From positions 2,985,855 to 3,009,160 of the forward strand of contig NZ_CM002285.1 of NCBI RefSeq assembly GCF_000497445.1: a stretch of 23,306 nucleotides of DNA, written 5' to 3'. The stretch's first letter is position 1, and every line of letters begins with the position of its first letter. This DNA comes from Streptomyces roseochromogenus subsp. oscitans DS 12.976 (lineage in GTDB: Bacteria > Actinomycetota > Actinomycetes > Streptomycetales > Streptomycetaceae). Positions 1 to 8,016 of the stretch are shown here, piece by piece. A program made the translations under genes and the position numbers. A model generated the notes under the pieces. That model did not search any database, was not told where the DNA came from, and saw only the letters and a list, made by a program, of their open reading frames with translations.

Positions 1-567
1 CTGGAGCTGCTGAGCCGGCGTCTCGGCCTTGGCCTCGGCGGCGACGGTCTCGACGCTGCTCGCGGCGGGGCTGCCGGCCTCGGCGGTGGCGCGGCGGCGA
101 CGGCGCTCGGTCGGCGCCTCGTCTCCCCCGGTGTCTCGGCTCCGCTCGACCTGGGCGGTGCCCCCAGCGGGCTGGCCGGGGATCTCGATCTGCTGCTGGG
201 CCACGGCCTTCTCGGCGGGGGCCTCGGCCTTCTTCTCGCCGTCGACGGCGGCCTCACCCGTACGGGCCTTGGAGGTGGCGCGGCGCTTGGGCTTGGTCTC
301 GGTGGCGGTCTCGGCCTTGGGGGCGGCACCCCCGGCGGCCTGCGCCTCCTTGATGACCTCGATCAGCTGGCTCTTGCGCATCCGCGCGGTGCCCCTGATG
401 CCGAGGCCCGAGGCGACCTGCTGCAGCTCGGCCAGCACCATGCCCTCAAGGCCGGTACCGCGGCGCCGCCGGGAGCCGGCACCGGTGGCAGGCGCGGAGG
501 CGTCCGTGGCGGGCGCGGCAGCGGTCTCCTCGACACGTGCGCCCATCAGATCGGTGGTGTCGCTCAC
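1..567 (-). CDS. rho: Transcription termination factor Rho, N-terminal part (cut by window edge)
   Basis: Rho is the hexameric RNA-dependent ATPase helicase that ends transcription at factor-dependent sites. Only the first 189 codons lie here, and the gene runs off the left edge in frame. The start chosen is GTG at 567, giving MSDTTDLMGARVEE, with a GGAAGGA ribosome site just upstream. Residues about 35-70 (LEGMVLAELQQVASGLGI, then RMRKSQLIEVIKEAQ) are the helical Rho N-terminal domain. After it comes a long low-complexity stretch rich in Ala, Lys, Arg, Glu and Pro, including a run of five arginines. This is the insertion typical of high-GC actinobacterial Rho proteins, which lies between the N-terminal helices and the RNA-binding domain. 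The RNA-binding and ATPase domains are outside the window. It lies downstream of thrB on the same strand, as in other streptomycetes (from memory). Confidence 0.93.
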   Translation of the reverse strand, partial: MSDTTDLMGARVEETAAAPATDASAPATGAGSRRRRGTGLEGMVLAELQQVASGLGIRGTARMRKSQLIEVIKEAQAAGGAAPKAETATETKPKRRATSKARTGEAAVDGEKKAEAPAEKAVAQQQIEIPGQPAGGTAQVERSRDTGGDEAPTERRRRRATAEAGSPAASSVETVAAEAKAETPAQQLQ

Positions 568-970
568 GAAGGGTCCTTCCCTGGAGCGGACGTCGGCCTG
601 TCTGGCTCGGCGACCGGTTGTGCTGTCCGGCTACGGTTCTGTCTTCCGTGAACCGTGCCGGGGCGGTGGTCCGCCAAAGCGGCGGAGGAAATGTGCGGTG
701 ATGGCGCTTCCGCGAGCCGTGACACCCAGTGTCACTTGGCGTGGTAGCACCTATTCCGGAGCGTGCCCGGCGGCCCGCTCAGTGCCCGCATACGACGTAC
801 TGCCCATGTACGGCGCACGGAACACGGAGTGGCGTGGGAGGCTCCCGGAAGAATGTCTGTCCCGGACTGGGACACGAGGCACCTCGCCATGGTGGGGTCG
901 GGTGCAGACTTGAGGTTAACACTACCGGATCCAACAAACATTCCCCCTCTCGAAATCCGGCAACCGTGTG
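568..970 (-). promoter_or_regulatory. Hairpin-rich leader and promoter region of rho
   Basis: This 403-base gap between the thrB stop and the rho start holds no convincing gene. On the minus strand a TAGTGT hexamer (924 to 919) resembles a Streptomyces -10 box, but I see no good -35 at the usual distance, so the promoter call is weak. If it is used, the rho mRNA would carry a leader of about 345 bases. Within it are four short inverted repeats: 875-886 (CGAGG/CCTCG, 2-base loop), 858-874 (TGTCCC/GGGACA, 5-base loop), 719-735 (GTGACAC/GTGTCAC, 3-base loop) and 670-686 (TCCGCC/GGCGGA, 5-base loop). Rho is autoregulated through its leader in some bacteria, so these may be RNA elements. The 719-735 palindrome could equally be a protein operator. 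Confidence 0.4.
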
Positions 971-1888
971 TCAGGTCGCAAGCGGCAGCACGCTCGCTCC
1001 CTGGACATCGAGGTCCAGCCGGTTCGCCGCCCAGCCCGCACCTGCGAGGTGGGCGACCTTGTCGGCGCTGTCGGCGTCGGCCAGCGCCATGACGGTGGGT
1101 CCTGCGCCCGAGATGACGGCCGGGATGCCGTCGGCGCGCAGCCGCTCCACCAGCGCGGCGCTCTCCGGCATGGCCGGGGCGCGGTACTCCTGGTGGAGGC
1201 GGTCCTCGGTGGCGGGCAGCAGCAGCTCGGGGCGCCGGGTGAGGGCCTCGACGAGCAGGGCGGCACGGCCCGCGTTGACGGCCGCGTCGACGTGCGGCAC
1301 GGTGCGCGGCAGCAGGCCGCGCGCGGTTTCGGTCAGCACCGGCTTTCCGGGCACGAAAACCACCGGAACGATGGAATCACCGGGCTCCATCCTGATCGCC
1401 CGGGCGGCGCCGGACTCCATCCAGGACAGGGTGAAACCGCCGAGCAGGCACGCGGCCACGTTGTCCGGGTGGCCCTCGATCTCCGTGGCCAGTTCCAGCA
1501 GTGCCGCGTCGTCCAGGCGGGCCTCGCCGCCTATGGTCACGGCACGGGCGGCGACGATGCCGGCGCAGATGGCGGCGGAGGAGGAACCGAGGCCCCGGCC
1601 ATGCGGAATGCGGTTGGCGCAGACGATTTCCAGGCCGCGGGGCTGTCCGCCCAGCAGATCGAAGGCGGTGCGCAGGGAGCGGACGAGGAGGTGAGACTCG
1701 TCACGCGGGAGGGTCTCGCTGCCCTCCCCCGCGATGTCGATGTGCAGCCCGGAGTCGGCCACCCGGACGACCACGTCGTCGTAGAGCCCCAGCGCGAGGC
1801 CGAGGGCGTCGAAGCCCGGGCCGAGATTGGCGCTGGTGGCGGGAACGCGCACCCGGACGGCGGCGGCGCGGAACGCTGGACCGGCCAT
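971..1888 (-). CDS. thrB: Homoserine kinase
   Basis: Homoserine kinase is the cytoplasmic ATP-dependent enzyme making O-phosphohomoserine, the substrate of threonine synthase. The 305-residue product is a normal-length GHMP-family kinase. The first motif is near residues 16-30 (PATSANLGPGFDALGLALG). The ATP-binding glycine/serine motif is at 95-105 (PHGRGLGSSSA). The C-terminal GHMP motif ISGAGPTVMAL follows. The reading frame is open upstream to 2068, but the ATG at 1888 is chosen because homology begins immediately after it and AAGGAG sits upstream. The gene follows thrC on the same strand after a 238-base gap that contains a terminator-like hairpin, so it may have its own promoter in addition to any readthrough. 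Confidence 0.95.
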   Translation of the reverse strand: MAGPAFRAAAVRVRVPATSANLGPGFDALGLALGLYDDVVVRVADSGLHIDIAGEGSETLPRDESHLLVRSLRTAFDLLGGQPRGLEIVCANRIPHGRGLGSSSAAICAGIVAARAVTIGGEARLDDAALLELATEIEGHPDNVAACLLGGFTLSWMESGAARAIRMEPGDSIVPVVFVPGKPVLTETARGLLPRTVPHVDAAVNAGRAALLVEALTRRPELLLPATEDRLHQEYRAPAMPESAALVERLRADGIPAVISGAGPTVMALADADSADKVAHLAGAGWAANRLDLDVQGASVLPLAT

Positions 1889-2064
1889 CGCTCGTTGACT
1901 CTCCTTGAGCTGCGTGACTGTCGAAGACACTCGATGACATTCGATACGTACGTGGAGACCCGTAAGGCCGCGCAGACGGCGCGACGTCACCCCTGTGCCC
2001 AGGCATATGCAAGGGGCGGGTTGAATACAGCCTATCGAAGGAAGGTTCTGTGGCGACATAGGGC

Positions 2065-2104
2065 GCACAGGAGGCGCACGATGCGTGTCGTAAGCCCCCT
2101 GTGC
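2065..2104 (-). terminator. Hairpin downstream of thrC
   Basis: An 11-bp inverted repeat (2065-2075 with 2094-2104) lies 23 bases after the thrC stop. Read on the minus strand it is GCACAGGGGGC, an 18-base loop, then GCCTCCTGTGC. The only mismatch is a G-U wobble in the minus-strand RNA but an A-C mismatch in the plus-strand RNA, which favours function in the thrC transcript. The loop can form a further small stem (CACG/CGTG). No U-tract follows, which is common for Streptomyces terminators. It probably ends or attenuates hom-thrC transcription before thrB. Confidence 0.5.
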
Positions 2105-2126
2105 ACCCCTCGCGAGGTGTATCCGC

Positions 2127-3185
2127 TCAGGCCAGGCCGAGGCGCTCGGCCGCGGCGACCGCGTCGACCGGGACGGTGACCGGCTGCGGGGCGCCGGCGA
2201 CGGCCCAGTCGGGGTCCTTCAGGCCGTTTCCGGTGACGGTGCACACGATGCGCTGTCCCGGGTCGACCCTGCCCTGCTCGGCGGCCTTCAGCAGACCGGC
2301 CACGGAGGCGGCGGAGGCGGGCTCCACGAAGACGCCCTCCCGCGCGGCCAACAGGCGGTAGGCGCGCAGGATTTCACGGTCCGTCACCTCGTCGATGGCA
2401 CCGCCCGACTCGTCGCGCGCGGCGAGGGCGTACTGCCAGGAGGCCGGGTTGCCGATGCGGATGGCGGTGGCGATGGTCGACGGGTCCTTGACGACCTCGC
2501 CGCGCACGATCGGCGCACTGCCGGAGGCCTGGAAGCCCCACATGCGCGGGGACTTCGTGGCGATCCCGTCGGCGGCGTACTCCTTGTAGCCCTTCCAGTA
2601 GGCGGTGATGTTGCCCGCGTTGCCCACCGGCAGGACGTGGATGTCGGGTGCGTCACCGAGCATGTCCACGATCTCGAAGGCGGCTGTCTTCTGGCCCTCG
2701 ATACGCACCGGATTGACCGAATTGACCAGCGCCACCGGGTAGTTCTCGCTCAGCGCCCGCGCGAGCGTGAGGCAGTCGTCGAAGTTGCCGTCGACCTGGA
2801 GGATCTTCGCGCCGTGCACGAGGGCCTGGCCCATCTTGCCGAGCGCGATCTTGCCCTGCGGCACGAGAACGGCCGAAACCATCCCCGCGCGCACGGCGTA
2901 GGCGGCGGCGCTCGCCGACGTGTTGCCGGTGGAGGCGCAGATGACGGCCTTGGCCCCCTCCTCCTTGGCCTTGGAGATGGCCATGGTCATGCCCCGGTCC
3001 TTGAAGGATCCGGTGGGGTTGGCCCCCTCCACCTTCAGGTGGACCTCACAGCCCGTGCGCTCGGAGAGCACCTGCGCGGGCACGAGGGGCGTACCGCCCT
3101 CGCGGAGCGTCACGACCGGCGTGGTGTCGGATACCGGCAGCCGGTCCCGGTACTCCTCGATGATTCCGCGCCACTGGTGGGTCAT
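2127..3185 (-). CDS. thrC: Threonine synthase
   Basis: This PLP-dependent enzyme converts O-phosphohomoserine and water to threonine and phosphate, the last step of the pathway. The 352-residue product has the length of the short bacterial class. The PLP-binding lysine is K62 in [10 protein letters not shown]. The phosphate-cradling glycine/asparagine loop is GNAGNIT near residues 188-194. The [17 protein letters not shown] segment following the lysine is typical of fold-type II PLP enzymes. The start is ATG 3185 with AAGGAG eight bases upstream. Its start lies only 6 bases after the hom stop, so hom and thrC form an operon. The translation start region is nearly identical to that of thrB. 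Confidence 0.96.
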   Translation of the reverse strand: MTHQWRGIIEEYRDRLPVSDTTPVVTLREGGTPLVPAQVLSERTGCEVHLKVEGANPTGSFKDRGMTMAISKAKEEGAKAVICASTGNTSASAAAYAVRAGMVSAVLVPQGKIALGKMGQALVHGAKILQVDGNFDDCLTLARALSENYPVALVNSVNPVRIEGQKTAAFEIVDMLGDAPDIHVLPVGNAGNITAYWKGYKEYAADGIATKSPRMWGFQASGSAPIVRGEVVKDPSTIATAIRIGNPASWQYALAARDESGGAIDEVTDREILRAYRLLAAREGVFVEPASAASVAGLLKAAEQGRVDPGQRIVCTVTGNGLKDPDWAVAGAPQPVTVPVDAVAAAERLGLA

Positions 3186-3191
3186 TGCTCG

Positions 3192-4484
3192 TTACTCTCC
3201 TTCAACCCGCATGATGCTGGCGACACCCCGCACGGTGTCGAGCTTGCGCAGCGCCTCGACGGTCCCGGACAGGGAGGCGTCGGACGCGCGGTGGGTGACG
3301 ACGACGAGGGAGGCCTCACCGTCCTTGCCCTGCTGGCGCACCGTATCGATCGACACCCCGTGCTCGGCGAACACGGTCGCGACCTGGGCGAGAACACCCG
3401 GTTTGTCCGCGACGTCGAGGCTGATGTGGTAGCGCGTGACGACCTCGCCCATGGACGAGACGGTCAGGGCGGCATACGACGACTCACCGGGCCCCGTTGC
3501 GCCGTTGAGCCGGTTACGGCAGACGGCGACGAGGTCGCCGAGCACGGCGGAGGCGGTGGGAGCACCGCCCGCGCCGGGGCCGTAGAACATGAGCTGCCCC
3601 GCCGCGTCGGACTCCACGAAGACGGCGTTGTACGCGCCGCGCACGGAGGCGAGCGGGTGGGTCAGCGGAATCATGGCGGGGTGCACGCGCGCGGTGACGG
3701 ACGTCCCGTCTTTCGAGCGCTCACAGATGGCGAGCAGCTTGATGGTGCAGCCCATCTCCTTCGCCGAGCGGAAGTCGGCGGCGGTGACCTCGGTCATGCC
3801 CTCGCGGTAGACGTCGTCGAGGCGCACCCGCGTATGGAAGGCGATCCCGGCGAGGATGGCGGCCTTGGCGGCGGCGTCGAAGCCCTCGACGTCTGCCGTC
3901 GGGTCGGCCTCGGCGTACCCGAGGGCGGTGGCCTCGTCGAGGGCCTCCTGATACCCGGCGCCCGTGGAGTCCATCTTGTCGAGGATGAAGTTGGTGGTGC
4001 CGTTGACGATCCCCAGCACCCGGTTGACCTTGTCGCCGGCGAGGGACTCGCGCAGCGGGCGGATCAGCGGGATGGCACCGGCGACGGCGGCCTCGTAGTA
4101 GAGGTCCTTGTCGTTCTGCTCCGCCACGGCGTGCAGGGCGGCCCCGTCCTGGGCGAGCAGCGCCTTGTTGGCGGAGACGACGGAGGCACCGTGCTCGAAA
4201 GCGGTGGTGATGAGCGTCCGGGCGGGCTCGATCCCCCCGATCACCTCGACCACGACGTCGATGTCCCCGCGTTTGACGAGGGCGGTGGCGTCGGTGGTGA
4301 CGAGTTCCTGCGGGATGCCCTCGCGGACCTTGGCGGGCCGTCGTACGGCGACGCCCGCGAGCTCCACCGGGGCGCCGATCCTCTGGGCGAGGTCGTCGGC
4401 GTGCGTCGTCATGATGCGCGCCACCTCTGAGCCGACCACTCCACAGCCCAGCAGCGCCACCTTCAGCGGACGCGTACGCATCAT
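3192..4484 (-). CDS. hom: Homoserine dehydrogenase with C-terminal ACT domain
   Basis: The enzyme reduces aspartate semialdehyde to homoserine with NAD(P)H, at the branch toward threonine, methionine and isoleucine. From ATG 4484 the product is 430 residues. It has an N-terminal Rossmann fold (LLGCGVVGSEV, glycines at 13, 15 and 18), a catalytic domain containing the family stretch GIVNGTTNFIL, and an ACT domain in about the last 77 residues (RYHISLDVADKPGVLAQVA onward). This is the monofunctional Gram-positive architecture, in which the ACT domain usually mediates feedback by threonine. The frame is open to an earlier ATG at 4532. I prefer 4484 because GAGG lies about five bases upstream and the protein then begins MMRTRPLKVALLGCG. 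It is first in the hom-thrC unit and is separated from lysA by a strong hairpin. Confidence 0.95.
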   Translation of the reverse strand: MMRTRPLKVALLGCGVVGSEVARIMTTHADDLAQRIGAPVELAGVAVRRPAKVREGIPQELVTTDATALVKRGDIDVVVEVIGGIEPARTLITTAFEHGASVVSANKALLAQDGAALHAVAEQNDKDLYYEAAVAGAIPLIRPLRESLAGDKVNRVLGIVNGTTNFILDKMDSTGAGYQEALDEATALGYAEADPTADVEGFDAAAKAAILAGIAFHTRVRLDDVYREGMTEVTAADFRSAKEMGCTIKLLAICERSKDGTSVTARVHPAMIPLTHPLASVRGAYNAVFVESDAAGQLMFYGPGAGGAPTASAVLGDLVAVCRNRLNGATGPGESSYAALTVSSMGEVVTRYHISLDVADKPGVLAQVATVFAEHGVSIDTVRQQGKDGEASLVVVTHRASDASLSGTVEALRKLDTVRGVASIMRVEGE

Positions 4485-4586
4485 CCGACCTCGTTTCCTC
4501 ATACCGTCTACGGTTGGACCAGTCTCACTCACCGGACGGGAGTTTCTACCCTTCGTCCGGATCGTGAGACATCTATTTCATTTGTA

Positions 4587-4619
4587 CGGGGGTGGAAGAC
4601 CGCAGATCTTCCACCCCCG
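4587..4619 (-). terminator. Terminator hairpin after lysA
   Basis: This is a perfect 13-bp inverted repeat with a 7-base loop (4587-4599 and 4607-4619; arm CGGGGGTGGAAGA), starting 20 bases after the lysA stop. It is the strongest hairpin near any gene end in the core region. There is no T-run on the minus strand after it, only the AT-richer stretch GTACAAATGAAATAG. It should insulate lysA from hom, so hom probably has its own promoter within 4485-4586, although I could not pick a convincing -10/-35 there. Confidence 0.75.
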
Positions 4620-4638
4620 GTGCTTCTGCGGGTGAGGG

Positions 4639-6030
4639 TCACCCGACGTCGAGCCGCAGGAGGTCCTCCTCCGTCTCGCGCCGGACGATCACCCGGGCCT
4701 CGCCGTCCTTCACGGCGACGACCGGCGGCCGCAGCACATGGTTGTAGTTGCTGGCCATCGACCGGCAGTACGCGCCCGTGGCCGGTACGGCGATGAGATC
4801 ACCCGGCGCCAGATCGGCGGGCAGGAACGCGTCCTTCACGACAATGTCCCCGCTCTCGCAGTGCTTGCCGACGACACGCGCGAGCATCGGCTCCGCGTCG
4901 CTGGTGCGGGAGACAAGGGCGACGCTGTACTCGGCGTCGTACAGCGCCGTCCGAATATTGTCGGACATACCGCCGTCGACGGAGACATACGTCCGCAGCC
5001 CCTCCAGCGGCTTGACGGTGCCGACCTCGTAGAGCGTGAAGGCGGTCGGCCCGACGATGGCGCGCCCGGGCTCGACGGAGATGCGAGGGGTGCGCAGCCT
5101 GGCGGACTCGCACTCACGCGTGACGATCTCGGTGAGCGACTTGGCGATCTCGTGCGGCTCGCGCGGGTCGTCGTCGCTGGTGTAGGCGATACCGAGGCCA
5201 CCGCCCAGATCGATCTCCGGCAGCTCGACCCCGTGCTCGTCCCGGATGGCCTTGAGCAGCCCGACGACGCGGTGCGCGGCGACCTCGAAGCCGGACATGT
5301 CGAAGATCTGCGACCCGATGTGGGAGTGGATCCCGATCAGCTCGAGCCCGTCGAGCTGCAGTGCCCGCCGCACAGCTTCCGCCGCCTGCCCCCCGGCGAG
5401 CGGAATCCCGAACTTCTGGTCTTCATGAGCGGTGGCGATGAACTCATGCGTGTGAGCCTCCACGCCGACGGTGATCCGAATCTGGACCTTCTGCCGCTTG
5501 CCGAGAGACTGCGCGATGTGGGCGACCCGCACGATCTCCTGGAAGGAGTCGAGCACGATCCGCCCGACGCCGGCCTCGATGGCACGCTGGATCTCTTCTG
5601 CGGACTTGTTGTTGCCGTGGAAGGCGATGCGCTCGGCGGGCATCCCGGCGGAGAGGGCGGTGGCCAGTTCCCCACCGGAGCACACATCGAGGTTGAGCCC
5701 CTCTTCATGCAGCCAGCGCACGACGGCCCGGGACAGGAACGCCTTCCCGGCGTAGAAGACATCGGCGCCGGCCCCGAAGGCGGTGCGCCAGGCGCGCGCC
5801 CGGGCCCGGAAGTCGGTCTCGTCGAGGATGTAGGCAGGGGTGCCGTATTCCTCGGCGAGCTGGGTGGCGGTGATCCCGCCGACGGTGACGACACCGTCGG
5901 CGTTACGGGCGACGGTCTGGGCCCAGACCTTCTGGTCGAGGACGTTGAGGTCGGCGGGCGGCGCGGCGTAGTGCCCCTCGGTCAGGACGTCGGCGTGACG
6001 GGGCCCGGCGGGGTGGGCGGAACGGCTCAT
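4639..6030 (-). CDS. lysA: Diaminopimelate decarboxylase
   Basis: LysA is a PLP enzyme that decarboxylates meso-diaminopimelate to lysine, the last lysine step. The 463-residue product is a fold-type III (alanine-racemase-like barrel) decarboxylase of the usual actinobacterial length. The PLP lysine is K96 in [12 protein letters not shown]. Other family signatures follow in order: [18 protein letters not shown], the glycine loop [18 protein letters not shown], the active-site cysteine motif GKHCESGDI and the C-terminal [12 protein letters not shown]. The start at ATG 6030 follows a purine-rich GAGAG-containing leader. It lies downstream of the NrtL-type gene (54 bases if that gene is read through its frameshift, 11 bases if it is read as it stands), so the two are probably cotranscribed. 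Confidence 0.96.
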   Translation of the reverse strand: MSRSAHPAGPRHADVLTEGHYAAPPADLNVLDQKVWAQTVARNADGVVTVGGITATQLAEEYGTPAYILDETDFRARARAWRTAFGAGADVFYAGKAFLSRAVVRWLHEEGLNLDVCSGGELATALSAGMPAERIAFHGNNKSAEEIQRAIEAGVGRIVLDSFQEIVRVAHIAQSLGKRQKVQIRITVGVEAHTHEFIATAHEDQKFGIPLAGGQAAEAVRRALQLDGLELIGIHSHIGSQIFDMSGFEVAAHRVVGLLKAIRDEHGVELPEIDLGGGLGIAYTSDDDPREPHEIAKSLTEIVTRECESARLRTPRISVEPGRAIVGPTAFTLYEVGTVKPLEGLRTYVSVDGGMSDNIRTALYDAEYSVALVSRTSDAEPMLARVVGKHCESGDIVVKDAFLPADLAPGDLIAVPATGAYCRSMASNYNHVLRPPVVAVKDGEARVIVRRETEEDLLRLDVG

Positions 6031-6041
6031 GACGGTGTCTC

Positions 6042-7220
6042 TCAGACTCTCTGTCTCTCTCCGGGACGTCTCTCGCGAGGGCCCTCAGAGGTGTTCGGGT
6101 GCGTCGATGCCGAGCAGGGACAGGCCACCGGCCAGCACCGTCCCGGCGGCTTCGGCGAGGGCGAGCCGGGCGCGGTGGGCGGCCGAGGGTTTCTCCTCGC
6201 CGCACGGCAGCACACAGGGCAGCAAGGGCAACACGGCATCGGCGACGGTGACGAGATGCCGGGCAAGCCGGTCCGGGGCACGGTGGGTGGCGGCCGCGGC
6301 GAGGATGCGGGGGTGGTCGGCCAGGGGGGTGAGGAGGGGGTGGGGGCGTTGCCGGTGCCGGTGTTGGAGCCGACGTCGGTGCCGACGTTGGTGTCGGTGT
6401 TGGTGTCGGTGTTGGTGTCGGTGTTGGTGTCGGTGTTGGTGCCCGTATTGATGGGGTTGATGGGGTTGATGGGGGCGTCGGCATCGATGGCGCCGTTGCC
6501 TCTGTCGATGTCGACCGGGCCGGGCTCGGCGGTGAAGCCCAGGCGGGCGGCGTTGCGGCTGAGGGACCGGATGCGGGCGTGGGCGTACCGCACCCGGAAC
6601 AGCGGATTGCTCTCCCGCTGGACCAGGTGATCGGCGGTGATCCGGGGCCGGTCGTGCGGGGCGGGGTGGAGCAGGGCCCACTGGGCGGCGTCAGGTCCGA
6701 GCGGCGCGGGGTCCTCGGACGCGGGCACGGGCCGCAGATTGACAGGCTCACCGTGCTCGACGGTCCCTCGCCCGCCCTGCGTGGCGACGATCCGTACGAC
6801 GGCGTCGGCAACCACCTCGGCCCGGACCTCGTACGGCACACGCAGCGCGACGACCTGCCCGGCGAGGGCGTCACCGTGCCCGTAATCGGCACCGCGGTCC
6901 CGGATCTCCCGGACGAGCCCGGTGACGGGGTCGGCCGGCGCGTCGAGGCTGATGTTGAGAAAGCCGGGCCCGGTGATGACGACGTCGCGGATACCGTCGG
7001 CGCCAAGGAGCCGGTCCCGCAGAATCTCGGCGACCCGCCGCGGCGGTTGCCCGGCCGGCCGGGCGAGCTGCAGGGCGACATTGGTGGCGAAGTCCCCGCA
7101 CCCCCCGGGCCCCGGCTCGGTCACCACGACCCGCTCGGGCACGGTCACACTCAGCTCCCCGTCAGCCACAGCACAACGCACCGCGTACAACACGGTGCGG
7201 GACAGCTCGACGGGGGTCAC
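6042..7220 (-). CDS. nrtL: ArgS-related anticodon-binding protein (NrtL type), C-terminus lost by a frameshift
   Basis: The N-terminal 110 residues resemble the arginyl-tRNA synthetase N-terminal domain ([52 protein letters not shown]), and the middle retains ArgS-like strands. The catalytic HIGH and KMSKS signatures are absent, so aminoacylation is not expected. Such stand-alone ArgS-like proteins lie beside lysA in Streptomyces, and their role is unknown to me. After a TNTD repeat and a C-rich stretch, the open frame runs into Pro/Arg-rich nonsense to 6042. The expected DALR-type anticodon-binding end lies in another frame, ending at 6085. Adding one C within the run 6336-6340 would join the two into 378 residues. 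The start is GTG 7220 without a clear ribosome site. Confidence 0.75.
   Translation of the reverse strand: MTPVELSRTVLYAVRCAVADGELSVTVPERVVVTEPGPGGCGDFATNVALQLARPAGQPPRRVAEILRDRLLGADGIRDVVITGPGFLNISLDAPADPVTGLVREIRDRGADYGHGDALAGQVVALRVPYEVRAEVVADAVVRIVATQGGRGTVEHGEPVNLRPVPASEDPAPLGPDAAQWALLHPAPHDRPRITADHLVQRESNPLFRVRYAHARIRSLSRNAARLGFTAEPGPVDIDRGNGAIDADAPINPINPINTGTNTDTNTDTNTDTNTDTNVGTDVGSNTGTGNAPTPSSPPWPTTPASSPRPPPTVPRTGLPGISSPSPMPCCPCCPVCCRAARRNPRPPTAPGSPSPKPPGRCWPVACPCSASTHPNTSEGPRERRPGERQRV
6085..6336 (-). pseudogene. Displaced DALR anticodon-binding C-terminus of the NrtL-type gene
   Basis: This frame encodes [19 protein letters not shown], then [12 protein letters not shown], and ends [14 protein letters not shown] with a stop at 6085. 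That is a typical DALR-domain helical bundle ending of ArgS proteins. It has no start of its own and is offset from the upstream nrtL frame by one base. The junction falls in the C-runs at 6336-6346 (plus-strand G5TG5). I read it as the true 3' end of nrtL, split by a one-base deletion or a base-calling error. Confidence 0.7.
6387..6440 (-). repeat. 12-bp tandem repeat inside nrtL
   Basis: Four exact copies of GTTGGTGTCGGT run from 6387 to 6434, followed by a half copy to 6440. On the coding strand they encode a Thr-Asn-Thr-Asp repeat. Immediately next to it (about 6447-6473) are three copies of a 9-base unit encoding an Ile-Asn-Pro repeat. Both unit lengths are multiples of three, so copy-number change would preserve frame. 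The insert sits in the linker before the DALR domain. Confidence 0.9.
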
Positions 7221-7305
7221 GAGACAAGCGTAGGGGAGGGTGGGGGTGGGTAGACGAAGTGGTTCTCAGTATGGGACGGGGGTGGGGCTAACAGACAGCA
7301 CAACG

Positions 7306-7461
7306 GGCCCTGACCACGGGCCCTGACCACAGGCCCGGACCACAGAGCCTGACCACAGGCCCGGACCACAGAGCCTGACGACCGGCCCGGACCACAGAGC
7401 CTGACGACCGGCCCTGACCACAGGACCCGACCACCGGATCCGACGAGCGGCCCTAACCGCC
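7306..7461. repeat. Twelve-copy 13-bp tandem array
   Basis: Twelve consecutive 13-base units, with consensus GGCCCTGACCACA and variants GGCCCGGACCACA and GAGCCTGACGACC, fill 7306-7461 with no indels. Units 3-8 alternate two forms, giving a 26-base higher-order period. The last units (7423-7461) are more diverged. The array occupies most of the gap between the response regulator stop and the nrtL start, and its last unit overlaps the regulator's final codons. Because 13 is not a multiple of three, it is not a coding repeat. Confidence 0.9.
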
Positions 7462-8016
7462 GGACGAAATCCGCCCAGGTACGCCATCGGAGACTCCGCC
7501 GGAAACCCCACCGACGCCCCCGCCCGGACCCTCGTCGCTGTCGCCGCCCCCATCTCCATCCCCGCCCCCGCCGCTCCCACCCCCGCCTCCGCCTCGATGC
7601 CCTTCTCCCCCGTCCTCGCTGCTTCCGCCGTCTTCACCGCTCCCGCGCTCGATGAGCTGTTTGACGAGCCGGACGAGTTCGGCGGGTTCGAAGGGCTTGG
7701 CGAGGAAGGCGTCGACGCCGACGTCGAGGCCGGTGTCGACCTCGTACTGCGTACACGCGCTGATGATGGCGAGGGGCAGATGGTGGGTACGGGGATCGGC
7801 GCGAAGGCGCGCGGCGGTGCGCAGGCCATCCAGCCGGGGCATGACGACGTCGAGCGTGACGACGTCGGGCCGCACCTGGTGCACCACGTCCAGACACTCG
7901 GCACCGTCGGCCGCGGTCACGACCTCGAGCCCTTCCAGCTCAAGATTGACCCTGATCAGCTGCCGGATGACCTTGTTGTCGTCCACAACAAGCACCCGAC
8001 CTGAGGCGCCTGGCAC
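7453..8016 (-). CDS. Single-domain response regulator with Gly-rich tail
   Basis: This is a CheY-like receiver that should be phosphorylated by a histidine kinase. From GTG 8016 (MPGASGRVLVVDDNKVIRQ) it is 187 residues. The acidic pair is D12/D13, the phospho-acceptor is D56 in TLDVVMPRLDG, the switch residue is S86 in IISACTQ, and the conserved lysine is K107 in FLAKPFEP. The receiver ends near residue 127. No DNA-binding output domain follows, only about 60 residues rich in Gly, Ser, Asp and Glu. No kinase gene is nearby, so it is an orphan. The frame is open upstream to 8178, but homology begins at the GTG, which has only a poor ribosome site. The gene's end overlaps the 13-bp tandem array. 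Confidence 0.85.
   Translation of the reverse strand: MPGASGRVLVVDDNKVIRQLIRVNLELEGLEVVTAADGAECLDVVHQVRPDVVTLDVVMPRLDGLRTAARLRADPRTHHLPLAIISACTQYEVDTGLDVGVDAFLAKPFEPAELVRLVKQLIERGSGEDGGSSEDGGEGHRGGGGGGSGGGGDGDGGGDSDEGPGGGVGGVSGGVSDGVPGRISSGG

Noticed and set aside
732..941. 69-codon minus-strand frame in the rho leader as a leader peptide
   Set aside because: There is no ribosome site at either ATG (941 or 890), the composition is Arg/Cys-rich without coding bias, and it overlaps the hairpins. Better treated as a non-coding leader.
2637..4430. Long plus-strand open frame opposite hom and thrC
   Set aside because: It is the antisense shadow of hom and thrC, rich in Gly, Val, His and Asp as expected for the complement of GC-rich genes, with no domain.
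7306..7461. CRISPR array
   Set aside because: The 13-base units are directly adjacent with no spacers, too short for CRISPR repeats, and no cas gene is present.
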